Both the position numbers and the translations under genes were made by a program. A stretch of DNA of 64,000 nt. Origin: Citricoccus sp. SGAir0253. Lineage in GTDB: Bacteria; Actinomycetota; Actinomycetes; Actinomycetales; Micrococcaceae. The notes under the pieces were generated by a model. That model made no database searches. It saw nothing but the letters and a program-made list of their open reading frames with translations, and had not been told where the DNA came from. The stretch spans positions 744,001 through 808,000 of the forward strand of contig NZ_CP039424.1 of the NCBI RefSeq assembly GCF_005877055.1, read 5' to 3'. Positions 32,605 through 40,632 of the stretch are shown here, piece after piece; the stretch's first letter is position 1; each line of letters begins with the position of its first letter.

Positions 32605-33863
32605 CCATCCAGAGCACGGTCCTGCGTGTCGCCGCCGTGGGCGCGGCCGCCGCCCTCGTCCTGTCCGGCTGCGGACGTTCCGACGGCGGGGGCGGCGGTG
32701 GCGGCGAGGACGGCGGCACCGCGGCCAGCCCCGGCATCACGGACGAGGCCGTCACCCTCGGCGTCACCACCCCGCTCAGCGGCGCCACCGCCGGCCCCGG
32801 CACGTGCACGGTGGCCGGGCTCGCGGCGTACTTCGGGGCCGCGAACGCCGACGGCGGCGTGGAGTTCGGGGACGGGAAGACCCGCGAGGTGCGGATCCAG
32901 GCGTTCGACGACACCTACGACCCGCAGAAGGCACTGTCCAACTTCCAGCAGAACCAGGGCAAGGTCTTCGCCTTCACCTCCGGCCTGGGCACGCCCACCA
33001 ACCGCGCCTACCGAGAGGCGGCCATCGACAACGAGGTGCCGCAGGTGCTCATCCAGACCGGCGACCCGATCTTCAGCGACCAGCAGGAGAGCCCGTGGCA
33101 GCTCGGGTTCGTGCCGACCTACCTCAACGAGGGCGAGGCCTTCGGCAAGCTGCTGGCCGAGTCCGGCGAGGACCTGACCGTGGCGATCCTGTCCCAGAAC
33201 GACGACTACGGCGAGGGCTACGTGGACGGCTTCAAGCAGGCGGTCGAGGGCGCCGGCAACATCGAGATCGTCAAGGAGCTCACCTACGAGGCCACGGACA
33301 CCTCCGTGGACGCCCAGCTGACCGAGCTGGCCGGGACGGACGCGGACGTGTTCTTCAACGCCATGTCGATCACCCCCCTCGTGATCTCCGCGATCGAGAA
33401 GACGCGGGAGCTGGACTGGCACCCGAGCTGGTTCCTGCCCTCCAACACCTCCAGCCCCGTGGCCATCCTGGACCCGGCCGGGGCCGACGAGGAGGACGGG
33501 TTCTACTCGGTGTCCTTCGCCAAGGCGCCCCAGTCCCCGGCCTTCGCCGAGGACGAGGACGTCACGACGTTCCTCTCCGACCTCGAGCAGTACGCGACCG
33601 ACTACACGACCACCCCGGACTTCCCGCACTGCATGTGGAGCTACATGATCGGCGCGACCCTCGAGGAGGCCTTCAAGGAGACGACGGAGCCGACCCGGGA
33701 GAACTTCATGCAGGCGCTGCGCGGCATCCAGGACTTCCAGGCCCCGCTCATGCTCGAGGGCACCGCGGTGGACACCACGACCGACGGCCAGCCGGCCGTC
33801 TCCACCGTGGTGGTGCAGCGGTACAACGGCAAGGGCTACGCCAACGCCGAGTCGTTCGAGTAG
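32601..33863 (+). CDS. ABC transporter substrate-binding lipoprotein (LivJ-like)
   Basis: The 420-residue protein has a lipoprotein signal with lipobox LVLSGC (Cys at about residue 23), a Gly-rich linker, and a periplasmic-binding type I fold with ITDEAVTLGVTTPLSGA at its start and a typical hinge (ILSQNDDYGEGYVDGFKQA). The ligand may be a branched-chain or other amino acid or an aromatic acid; this is not decided. ATG at 32601 overlaps livM (ATGA). Being last in the operon behind the ATPases is less usual than being first. A strong terminator follows. Confidence 0.88.
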   Translation: MTIQSTVLRVAAVGAAAALVLSGCGRSDGGGGGGGEDGGTAASPGITDEAVTLGVTTPLSGATAGPGTCTVAGLAAYFGAANADGGVEFGDGKTREVRIQAFDDTYDPQKALSNFQQNQGKVFAFTSGLGTPTNRAYREAAIDNEVPQVLIQTGDPIFSDQQESPWQLGFVPTYLNEGEAFGKLLAESGEDLTVAILSQNDDYGEGYVDGFKQAVEGAGNIEIVKELTYEATDTSVDAQLTELAGTDADVFFNAMSITPLVISAIEKTRELDWHPSWFLPSNTSSPVAILDPAGADEEDGFYSVSFAKAPQSPAFAEDEDVTTFLSDLEQYATDYTTTPDFPHCMWSYMIGATLEEAFKETTEPTRENFMQALRGIQDFQAPLMLEGTAVDTTTDGQPAVSTVVVQRYNGKGYANAESFE

Positions 33864-33869
33864 GACCGC

Positions 33870-33900
33870 GACCCCGGCCGGTGGCCCACCGGCCGGGGTC
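33870..33900 (+). terminator. Terminator of the branched-chain ABC operon
   Basis: A perfect 13-14 bp stem (33870-33882 with 33888-33900) and short loop begins 7 bases after the stop codon of the substrate-binding gene. Confidence 0.8.
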
Positions 33901-33942
33901 TGCCGAGGCCATGGCCCCCGCCCGCCGGGAGGGCCCCGGCGG

Positions 33943-33948
33943 TAGTCT
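33943..33948 (+). promoter_or_regulatory. Leaderless promoter -10 element of the MBL hydrolase
   Basis: TAGTCT lies 6 bases before the ATG at 33955, predicting transcription from or next to the start codon. Confidence 0.55.
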
Positions 33949-33954
33949 GGCCGG

Positions 33955-34719
33955 ATGGCACAGGAGGGGTGGACCCGGCTCACGGAGCACGTCCACACCC
34001 TGGCGCTTCCGGGCTGGCAGGCCAACATGGGGCTCGTCGTCGGCCGCCGGGCCGCCCTGCTCGTGGACACCGGCGCCGGCCCGCGGCAGGCGGCCAGGCT
34101 CCTGGCCGGCGTGCGGGAGCTGACCGCGCTGCCCCTCGTGGCCGTCAACACGCACGCGCATTTCGACCACGTGTTCGGCAACGCTTACCTGGCGGACCCG
34201 GGTACCGCCGGCGTCGTCGAGATCTGGGGGCACGAGCGCGCCGCGGCCGCGCTGCGCGAGCACGGGGAGGACCAGCGCGGCGCGGTGGCCGGGCCCGAGC
34301 CGGACTTCGCCGCGCGGCGGGGTGCCCACGCGGCGATCCTCCCGCCCACCCGCACGGTGGCGCAGGCGCCCCACGCCCTGGACCTCGGCGGCGTCACCGC
34401 GACCCTGCTGCCCGTGGGCCGGGGCCACACGGACGGGGACCTCATGGTCGGCGCCGAGGGCGTGCTGTTCGCCGGCGACCTCGTCGAGGAGGGGGCGGAC
34501 CCGGCGTTCGAGGACGCCTTCCCCCGGGACTGGGTGGCGGCCCTCGAGGAGATCCTCGCGCTGACGCGGCGGTATCCGGTCGTCGTCCCCGGCCACGGCG
34601 CCGTGGTGGGCGCGGACCACGTGCGGTCCCAGCGCGAGGCCATGGCGCTCGCGGTGGACGGGCGGGCCGCCCCCTACGGTCCGGAGCAGTCCCGCCACCT
34701 GGCCAGCCGGCTGTCATGA
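33955..34719 (+). CDS. MBL-fold metallo-hydrolase
   Basis: The 254-residue protein has the zinc-binding motif NTHAHFDHVFGN (H-x-H-x-D-H) near residue 65, VGRGHTDGDLMV with a third His, FAGDLVEEGADP with the bridging Asp and VVPGHGAVVG with the last His: a full metallo-beta-lactamase set. The fold hydrolyses thioesters, lactones or phosphoesters; the substrate is unknown. The mRNA is predicted to be leaderless. The stop overlaps the following MFS gene (ATGA). Confidence 0.88.
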   Translation: MAQEGWTRLTEHVHTLALPGWQANMGLVVGRRAALLVDTGAGPRQAARLLAGVRELTALPLVAVNTHAHFDHVFGNAYLADPGTAGVVEIWGHERAAAALREHGEDQRGAVAGPEPDFAARRGAHAAILPPTRTVAQAPHALDLGGVTATLLPVGRGHTDGDLMVGAEGVLFAGDLVEEGADPAFEDAFPRDWVAALEEILALTRRYPVVVPGHGAVVGADHVRSQREAMALAVDGRAAPYGPEQSRHLASRLS

Positions 34720-35960
34720 CGGCCGGCCGCCCGCTGGCCGCGGCCCTGCAGGTCTACGCCCCCTCGGCCGTCTACTCGGTGGGCGTCGGGGCGATCACCC
34801 CGGCCATGGCCCCCGCCGCGACCGCCTTCGGCGCCTCGGTGGCCGTGGCGGCGGCGTCGGTGACCCTCGTGGGCGTCGGCTCGCTCGTCGCCAACGCCCC
34901 CGCCGCGCACCTGGCCGCCCGGGCGGGGGAGCGGCGCACCATCATCGCCTCCGCGTGGACGGGCGCGCTGGGCGCGCTGCTGGCGTGGGCCGCCGTCGCC
35001 GGCTGGCTGTCCGTGCCGCCGGCGGCGGGGCTCGCGGTGTTCTTCCTGGGCCTGTTCGTCGTGGGGATGGCCGGGGCCGGGTTCAACCTGGCCCGGCAGT
35101 CGTACCTGGCGGTCGCGGTCCCGGCCAGCCACCGGGCCCGCGCCATGTCCACCCTGGGCGGCACCATCCGCCTGGGCCTGTTCGCCGGGCCCTTCCTGGG
35201 GGCGGGACTGCAGTCCCTCTCCGGGCTGCCGGGCGCCTTCGCGGCCGGTACCCTCGCGATGGCCCTGGCCGCCGGGGGCAGCCTCGCCATCCGGGAGCTG
35301 CCGGTGCCGGGCCCTGCGGCCGGCACCCCGCCGGGCCCCGCACCGGACGCGACGCCGGCCCTGCCCACCCTGCGCTCCCTGGCCCGGGAGCACCGCCGCG
35401 TGCTGGCCACCGTGGGCGTCGCGGTGGTGTGCCTGTCCGCCGCCCGCGCCACCCGCTCGGCCGTGATCCCGCTGTGGGCCACGCAGCTCGGACTCTCGCC
35501 CGCCGCGGCCTCCGCCGTCTACGGGCTCACCGGGCTGGCGGACCTGCTGATGTCCTATCCCTCCGGGCTGCTCATGGACCGCCGGGGCCGCCGCGTCGTG
35601 GCGGTGTCCTGCCTGGCCGGGCTCGGGCTCGGGCTGGCCCTGGTCCCGCTGTCCGGTGAGCTGGGGTGGTTCACCGCGGCGGCGCTCGCGGTGGGGCTGG
35701 GCAACGGCTTCGGCTCGGGGATCGTCATGACGCTCGGCGCCGACTACTCCCCGCCGCGCGCCCGGCCCCAGTTCCTGGCCCTGTGGCGCCTGCAGTCGGA
35801 TGCCGGCATCCTGGCCGGTCCGGCCCTGCTCTCGGCCGTCACGGCGCTGGCGGGACTGGCCACGGCGATCTGGGTGGTCGCCGGGGTCGCGGGCCTCGGG
35901 GCCGTCGTCTTCGCCCGCGCGCTGCCCGGGGGGCCGGGCAGCGCGGCCCGCTCCGGGTGA
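34716..35960 (+). CDS. MFS transporter
   Basis: The 414-residue protein has about 12 hydrophobic segments, AHLAARAGERRTII and LLMDRRGRRVVAV as the loop 2-3 and 8-9 motifs, and FNLARQSYLAVAVPASHRAR in the central helices, which resembles drug:H+ antiporter-like MFS proteins. It is coupled to the MBL hydrolase gene by a 4-base overlap. The substrate is unknown. Its 3' end marks the left side of the arsenic island. Confidence 0.85.
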   Translation: MTAGRPLAAALQVYAPSAVYSVGVGAITPAMAPAATAFGASVAVAAASVTLVGVGSLVANAPAAHLAARAGERRTIIASAWTGALGALLAWAAVAGWLSVPPAAGLAVFFLGLFVVGMAGAGFNLARQSYLAVAVPASHRARAMSTLGGTIRLGLFAGPFLGAGLQSLSGLPGAFAAGTLAMALAAGGSLAIRELPVPGPAAGTPPGPAPDATPALPTLRSLAREHRRVLATVGVAVVCLSAARATRSAVIPLWATQLGLSPAAASAVYGLTGLADLLMSYPSGLLMDRRGRRVVAVSCLAGLGLGLALVPLSGELGWFTAAALAVGLGNGFGSGIVMTLGADYSPPRARPQFLALWRLQSDAGILAGPALLSAVTALAGLATAIWVVAGVAGLGAVVFARALPGGPGSAARSG

Positions 35961-36202
35961 CCGGGCCGAATACCGGTGGCCCCGATGTCCTCCAGGCGCA
36001 GGCCCAGGCGCTGGCAGCCGCGGATGAAGCGCAGCCGGTCCACCGCCTCGGGGCCGTAGGCGCGGTAGCCGCCCGGGGTGCATGAGGGCGGGGGCAGGAG
36101 GTCGGCCCGCTCGTAGTACCGGATCGTCTCGGTGCCCAGTCCGGTGGCCGCCCCGAGTTCGCCGATCCGCATCCCGTCCCGAACCGCCGTCTGTGGTGTC
36201 AT
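35744..36202 (-). pseudogene. MerR-family metal regulator cut off after its DNA-binding domain
   Basis: From the ATG at 36202 (or 36172) the frame encodes MRIGELGAATGLGTETIRYY and GGYRAYGPEAVDRLRFIRGC, then QRLGLRLEDI, a clear MerR winged HTH of the heavy-metal type. Similarity stops at 35984 after LEDI, where the long helix and metal-binding loop should follow. The frame continues antisense through the end of the MFS gene to 35744, giving a chimera of 152 residues with an unrelated basic tail. The effector domain is missing, so it is probably a remnant created when the island joined this locus; a short DNA-binding product could still act on its own operator. Confidence 0.7.
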
Positions 36203-36215
36203 GCACAGACGGTGA

Positions 36216-36237
36216 ACCTTGGAGCCCACGTCAAGGT
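36216..36237. promoter_or_regulatory. MerR-type operator dyad
   Basis: ACCTTG and CAAGGT, 10 bases apart, lie 14 bases upstream of the MerR start and overlap TTGAC -35-like sequences on the minus strand. This is the form of heavy-metal MerR operators. It is kept although the regulator is cut. Confidence 0.6.
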
Positions 36238-36291
36238 CAAGGAGGCCGCGCCACTTTTCCCGGCGTCCTCCTGGGCGGTGTTCCCGGGCGG

Positions 36292-37437
36292 TTAGCCGGG
36301 GCGCCCGGACGGTGCTCGGACCTGGGATGTCCTGGTGAGGTGTTCGATCGCGGCGGCGACGGTGGTCCGGGCCGGGGCGCCGACCCCGACCAGGGTGGCC
36401 GAGGCCGGGCTGGCCCAGTCCCCGTGGCCGAGGAAGAACAGCCCGCCCCGGCCCCGCGCCCGGGTGGGCAGCTCGCGGTCCGTGGCCGGGGTGGTGTCGT
36501 CCATGGCCAGGCCCAGGGGCCGCAGGTGGCCCAGGGCAGGGCGGAAGCCGGTGCACCAGAGCACCACGTCGACCTCCACGGTGCGGCCGTCGTCCCAGCG
36601 GATGCCGGTGGGGGTGAACGTCGAGAACATCGGCTGGGCCTGCAGGTGGCCGGCGTCCCTGGCCTCGCGCACCGGCGGCACGGCGACGATGTCCCCGAGG
36701 GAACCGACCCCGCCGGGACTGGGCTCGCCCCGGCGCACGGCCCGGACATGGCTGGTGGCCAGGGCGAACAGGGCCCGGCCGTCGACGTCGTCGGGCAGGT
36801 AGCGCGGGGGTCGGCGGGTCACCCAGGTCAGCTGGGCGGCGGCCGGGAGCAGGTCGGCGGCGACCTGCGCCCCGGAGTTGCCGCCCCCGACCACCACGAT
36901 CCGCTGCCCGGTGAACGCCGCCCGGCCGCGGTAGCCGGTGGTGTGCAGCTGGGATCCGGTGAACTCCTGCGCTCCGGTCATCCTCGGGACGAAGGGCCGG
37001 CGCCAGGACCCGGTGGCGTTGATGACGACCGTGCTTTCCCAGGTGCCCCGGTCGGTGTGGGTGAGGTAGCCGCCGTCGGGGTGGTCCTGGACGGCGTGGA
37101 CGGTGACGGGCCGGTGCACCGGCAGGCCGTACCGTTGCTCGTAGGTGCGCAGGTAGGCCACCACATGGGCGGCCGAGGGGTTGCCCGCCCCGGTCCAGGG
37201 TGGCATCTGGTAGCCGGGCAGCGAGCTGTAGGCGGCCGGGGAGAACAACTCCAGGGTGTCCCAGTAGTACTGCCAGGCCCCACCGGGGCTCTCGTGGGCG
37301 TCCAGGATCGCGTAGCTGGGCGCTGGTCCGCCGCGGCCCCGGGCGGCGTCCCGGGCTATCCGGTGCAGGTAGAAGCCGGCGGCCAGTCCGGCCTGCCCGC
37401 CGCCGATCACCAGGACGTCGACCGCACCGGCCGTCAC
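36292..37437 (-). CDS. arsO: Flavin-dependent monooxygenase-like oxidoreductase of the ars cluster (ArsO-like)
   Basis: The 381-residue protein has an FAD-binding Rossmann motif VLVIGGGQAGLAAGFYL at its start and an NAD(P)-binding motif IVVVGGGNSGAQVAADLL in the middle, and ATG-type linker VVINATGSWRRP and LWCTGFRPALGHL. It matches the ArsO-like flavoproteins found in arsenic operons, whose reaction is not established. Start: GTG at 37437, right before the Rossmann strand; a start at 37542 would overlap arsR by 67 bases. It lies 38 bases downstream of arsR and is probably co-transcribed. Confidence 0.8.
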   Translation of the reverse strand: MTAGAVDVLVIGGGQAGLAAGFYLHRIARDAARGRGGPAPSYAILDAHESPGGAWQYYWDTLELFSPAAYSSLPGYQMPPWTGAGNPSAAHVVAYLRTYEQRYGLPVHRPVTVHAVQDHPDGGYLTHTDRGTWESTVVINATGSWRRPFVPRMTGAQEFTGSQLHTTGYRGRAAFTGQRIVVVGGGNSGAQVAADLLPAAAQLTWVTRRPPRYLPDDVDGRALFALATSHVRAVRRGEPSPGGVGSLGDIVAVPPVREARDAGHLQAQPMFSTFTPTGIRWDDGRTVEVDVVLWCTGFRPALGHLRPLGLAMDDTTPATDRELPTRARGRGGLFFLGHGDWASPASATLVGVGAPARTTVAAAIEHLTRTSQVRAPSGRPG

Positions 37438-37475
37438 GGACGCTGCCGGCAGGCCGGCCGGCGGGGCGGGCGGGT

Positions 37476-37841
37476 TCAGCCCAACTCCAGCATTCGGCGC
37501 AGCTCCGCGAACGCCTCGGGGACCACGGTGTAGTGGGCCCACTTCCCGCGTTGCTCCCGGGTGAGCAGCCCGGCTTCGACGAGCCTCTTCATGTGGTGGC
37601 TCACGGTGGGCTGGCTGATGCCCAACTCCTCCGTGAGATCACAGGAGCACACGGCCTCGCACCCCTGCGCCGCCACGTGCGAGAGCAGGCGCAGCCGCAT
37701 CGGGTCGGCCAGGGCCTTGAGCATCCCGGCCGCGTGCTGGGCCTGCTCGGCATCGATCGGCCCCTCCGAGAGGGAGCAGCACGCCACTGGACCCGGCGCG
37801 TCGGCGGCCTCGGGGGCGGGAAGAGCGGTAGTCGCGACCAT
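37476..37841 (-). CDS. arsR: ArsR/SmtB-family arsenic-responsive repressor
   Basis: The 121-residue winged-HTH repressor releases DNA upon As(III)/Sb(III) binding. The recognition helix is in LGISQPTVSHHMKRLVEAGL and the wing in REQRGKWAHYTV. Candidate thiol ligands are Cys21-Cys22 (VACCSLSEG) and Cys61, Cys65 and Cys67 (GCEAVCSCDL); the paired N-terminal cysteines recall the Corynebacterium type of site. I start it at the ATG 37841, 6 bases after TAAGAT; a GTG one codon earlier is possible. Confidence 0.92.
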   Translation of the reverse strand: MVATTALPAPEAADAPGPVACCSLSEGPIDAEQAQHAAGMLKALADPMRLRLLSHVAAQGCEAVCSCDLTEELGISQPTVSHHMKRLVEAGLLTREQRGKWAHYTVVPEAFAELRRMLELG

Positions 37842-37847
37842 CACCCC

Positions 37848-37853
37848 ATCTTA
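37848..37853 (-). promoter_or_regulatory. Leaderless promoter -10 element of arsR
   Basis: On the minus strand TAAGAT is followed by 6 bases and the arsR ATG at 37841. Confidence 0.5.
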
Positions 37854-37855
37854 CA

Positions 37856-37885
37856 TTGACGAACGCCGATATGTCCCGGTATCGT
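37856..37885 (+). promoter_or_regulatory. acr3 promoter
   Basis: TTGACG (37856-37861) and TATCGT (37880-37885) are 18 bases apart. The -10 lies inside the left arm of the ArsR operator, so ArsR binding should block acr3 transcription. Confidence 0.55.
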
Positions 37886-37900
37886 CCGTATCGATACCGG
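37876..37900. promoter_or_regulatory. ArsR operator, perfect 9-bp inverted repeat
   Basis: CCGGTATCG (37876-37884) and CGATACCGG (37892-37900) are separated by 7 bases between the divergent arsR and acr3 genes. The arms are unusually AT-containing for this region, which supports selection. Confidence 0.75.
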
Positions 37901-37922
37901 TCAATACGAGAGATGGGCTTTC

Positions 37923-39044
37923 ATGAGCGCACCCACCACCGCACCCCCGGCCGCCCAGCATGGCGTGATGAAGGAGATGTCCTTCCTGGACCGCTGGCTG
38001 CCGGCCTGGATCGGGCTGGCCATGGTCGCCGGCCTGGCCCTGGGCCGGCTCATCCCCGGACTCGACACCGCCCTGGAGGCGGTGAAGATCGGGGAGGTCT
38101 CCCTGCCGATCGCGATCGGCCTGCTGGTGATGATGTATCCGGTGCTGGCCAAGGTCCGCTACGACGAAACCCACCGCGTGGCCGGGGACAGGCGGCTGAT
38201 GGCCACCTCGCTCGTGCTGAACTGGCTCGTGGGCCCCGCGCTCATGTTCGCGCTGGCCTGGATGTTCCTGCCCGACCTGCCGGAGTACCGCACCGGCCTG
38301 GTCATCGTGGGGCTGGCCCGGTGCATCGCCATGGTCCTCATCTGGAACGACCTGGCCTGCGGCGACCGCGAGGCGGCCGCCGTGCTGGTGGCCGTCAACT
38401 CCGTCTTCCAGGTCATCGCCTTCGGCGCGCTGGGCTGGTTCTACCTCCAGGTGCTGCCGTCCTGGCTGGGCCTGCCCACCACGTCCGCAGACTTCTCGGT
38501 GTGGGCGATCGTGCTCAGCGTCCTGGTGTTCCTCGGCATCCCGCTGCTGGCCGGGTTCCTCACCCGCACCCTGGGCGAGAAGACCAAGGGACGCCAGTGG
38601 TACGAGGAGAGGTTCCTACCCCGGGTCGGGCCCTGGGCCCTGTACGGGCTGCTGTTCACCATCGTGCTGCTGTTCGCCCTGCAGGGCGAGGCCATCACCA
38701 CCAACCCCTGGGACGTGGCCCGGATCGCGCTGCCGCTGCTGGCCTACTTCGTGCTGATGTTCGGCATCGCCCTGGTCGCCTCCAAGGCGGTGGGGCTGGA
38801 CTACGCCAAGTCCACCACCGTGGCCTTCACCGCGGCCGGCAACAACTTCGAGCTGGCCATCGCCGTGGCCATCGGCACCTTCGGGGTCACCTCCGGCCAG
38901 GCGCTGGCCGGCGTCGTGGGCCCGTTGATCGAGGTGCCGGTCCTGGTGGTACTCGTCTACGTCTCGCTGTGGGCCGGACGCAGGCTCTTCCCGAACGACC
39001 CCACCGTCCCCGCCCAGCCCGAGACCGCTACCCTCACCCGCTGA
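37923..39044 (+). CDS. acr3: Arsenite efflux permease Acr3
   Basis: The 373-residue membrane protein exports As(OH)3 using the proton gradient. Ten membrane helices are visible after an N-terminal tail. GLARCIAMVLIWNDLACGD contains the essential Cys of helix 4, and VGLDYAKSTTVAFTAAGNNFELAIA (shown here in part) in helix 9 carries the other conserved residues; VLAKVRYDE lies between helices 2 and 3. It is the first gene of the rightward ars operon. Confidence 0.95.
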   Translation: MSAPTTAPPAAQHGVMKEMSFLDRWLPAWIGLAMVAGLALGRLIPGLDTALEAVKIGEVSLPIAIGLLVMMYPVLAKVRYDETHRVAGDRRLMATSLVLNWLVGPALMFALAWMFLPDLPEYRTGLVIVGLARCIAMVLIWNDLACGDREAAAVLVAVNSVFQVIAFGALGWFYLQVLPSWLGLPTTSADFSVWAIVLSVLVFLGIPLLAGFLTRTLGEKTKGRQWYEERFLPRVGPWALYGLLFTIVLLFALQGEAITTNPWDVARIALPLLAYFVLMFGIALVASKAVGLDYAKSTTVAFTAAGNNFELAIAVAIGTFGVTSGQALAGVVGPLIEVPVLVVLVYVSLWAGRRLFPNDPTVPAQPETATLTR

Positions 39045-39151
39045 TCCACTGAGCTCCCTCCCTGCTGCCAGAGAACGGATCCCCATGAGCACCGACACCC
39101 CCACCGATTCCCGAACTCCGCAGACACGCCCGACCGAGAAGAGATGAACCG

Positions 39152-39607
39152 ATGACCGCAGAAACCACCCCGGACACCACCGCCACCCAGACCGCCAAGC
39201 CCTCGGTGCTGTTCGTGTGCGTGCACAACGCCGGCCGCTCCCAGATGGCCGCCGCCTACCTGGCGCACCTGGCCGGGGACCGCATCGAGGTCCGCTCCGC
39301 CGGGTCCGCCCCGGCCGACACCGTCAACCCGGCCGCGGTGCAGGCGATGGCCGAGGAGGGCATCGACATCAGCGCCAACCAGCCCAAGGTCCTCACCGAC
39401 GAGGCCGTGCAGGACTCCGACGTGGTCATCACCATGGGCTGCGGGGACGCCTGCCCGTTCTTCCCGGGCAAGCGCTACGAGGACTGGAAGCTCGAGGACC
39501 CCGCCGGCCAGGGCATCGAGGGCGTCCGGCCCATCCGGGACGAGATCAAGACCCGCATCGAGCAGCTCATCACCGAGCTGCTCCCGACCGTCACTCCCGC
39601 GAACTGA
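39152..39607 (+). CDS. arsC: Arsenate reductase, low-molecular-weight phosphatase type
   Basis: The 151-residue enzyme reduces arsenate to arsenite. The P-loop [15 protein letters not shown] (C-x5-R-S) starts the catalytic domain at about residue 22, and [21 protein letters not shown] holds the two further cysteines and the conserved Asp region; [11 protein letters not shown] ends it. The MGCGDACP form occurs in actinobacterial mycothiol-linked enzymes, but the trxB gene next to it suggests thioredoxin coupling; this is left open. A 20-codon reading frame at 39085-39147 lies between acr3 and arsC and has no recognised relative. Confidence 0.92.
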   Translation: MTAETTPDTTATQTAKPSVLFVCVHNAGRSQMAAAYLAHLAGDRIEVRSAGSAPADTVNPAAVQAMAEEGIDISANQPKVLTDEAVQDSDVVITMGCGDACPFFPGKRYEDWKLEDPAGQGIEGVRPIRDEIKTRIEQLITELLPTVTPAN

Positions 39608-39621
39608 CGGCGGGGCGCCCC

Positions 39622-40632
39622 ATGGACACCACGACCGAGAACACCACCAGCACTGGGGCCACGGACCAGGTCATCATCATCGGCTCGGGCCCGGCCGGCT
39701 ACACCGCCGCGATCTACGCCGCCCGTGCCGGGCTCACCCCCCGGGTGATCGCCGGCTCCGTCACCCACGGCGGGGCGCTGATGAACACCACCGAGGTGGA
39801 GAACTTCCCCGGTTTCCCGGGTGGCATCCAGGGCCCGGAGCTGATGGCCGGGCTGGCCGAGCAGGCCACCCGGTTCGGGGCGGCCGTCGAGTACGACGAC
39901 GCCGCCACCGTGCAGCTCGCCGGGCGCCTCAAGGAGGTCACCACCCTGGCCGGGAAGAGCTACCGGGCCCCGGCGGTCATCGTGGCCACCGGCTCCGCCT
40001 ACAAGGAGCTCGGCCTGCCCGAGGAGAAGCGCCTCAGTGGGCACGGGGTGTCCTGGTGCGCCACCTGCGACGGGTTCTTCTTCCGTGACCAGGACATCAT
40101 CGTGGTCGGCGGCGGGGACTCGGCCATGGAGGAGGCCCTGTTCCTGACCCGCTTCGCCCGCACCGTCACCGTGGTGGTGCGCCGCGATGCCCTGCGGGCC
40201 TCGAGGATCATGGCCGCCCGGGCGAAGGACAACGGGAAGATCACCTTCGCCTACAACAGCGAGGTGACCGCCATCCACGGTGAGGACAAGGTCACCGGGG
40301 TCACCCTGGCCGACACCATCACCGGGGACACCCGCGAACTGCCCGCCACGGGGGTGTTCGTGGCCATCGGCCACCTGCCCCGCACCGAGCTGGTCGCCGA
40401 CCAGCTGGAGCTGGACGCCGAGGGATACATCATGGTGGAGGCCCGCACCACCCACACCAACCTGCCAGGGGTCTTCGCCTGCGGGGACGTCGTGGACCAC
40501 CGCTACCGCCAGGCCATCACCGCCGCCGGCAGCGGCTGTGCCGCCGCGCTGGACGCCGAACGCTACGTGGCCGCCCTGGACGACGCCGAGTCCATCGCCA
40601 CCGCCCTCCTCGAGGAGCCCACCCATGGCTGA
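39622..40632 (+). CDS. trxB: Thioredoxin reductase of the ars operon
   Basis: The 336-residue flavoprotein has FAD motif [20 protein letters not shown], the redox disulfide [11 protein letters not shown] (C-A-T-C), NADPH motif [17 protein letters not shown] and the C-terminal [19 protein letters not shown]. These are full TrxR signatures. Placed 14 bases after arsC, it probably supplies reducing power for arsenate reduction (ArsT-like role). Confidence 0.93.
   Translation: MDTTTENTTSTGATDQVIIIGSGPAGYTAAIYAARAGLTPRVIAGSVTHGGALMNTTEVENFPGFPGGIQGPELMAGLAEQATRFGAAVEYDDAATVQLAGRLKEVTTLAGKSYRAPAVIVATGSAYKELGLPEEKRLSGHGVSWCATCDGFFFRDQDIIVVGGGDSAMEEALFLTRFARTVTVVVRRDALRASRIMAARAKDNGKITFAYNSEVTAIHGEDKVTGVTLADTITGDTRELPATGVFVAIGHLPRTELVADQLELDAEGYIMVEARTTHTNLPGVFACGDVVDHRYRQAITAAGSGCAAALDAERYVAALDDAESIATALLEEPTHG

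Noticed and set aside
39085-39147. 20-codon frame between acr3 and arsC
   Set aside because: It has no similarity to known small ars proteins and a weak ribosome-binding site; may be spacer sequence.
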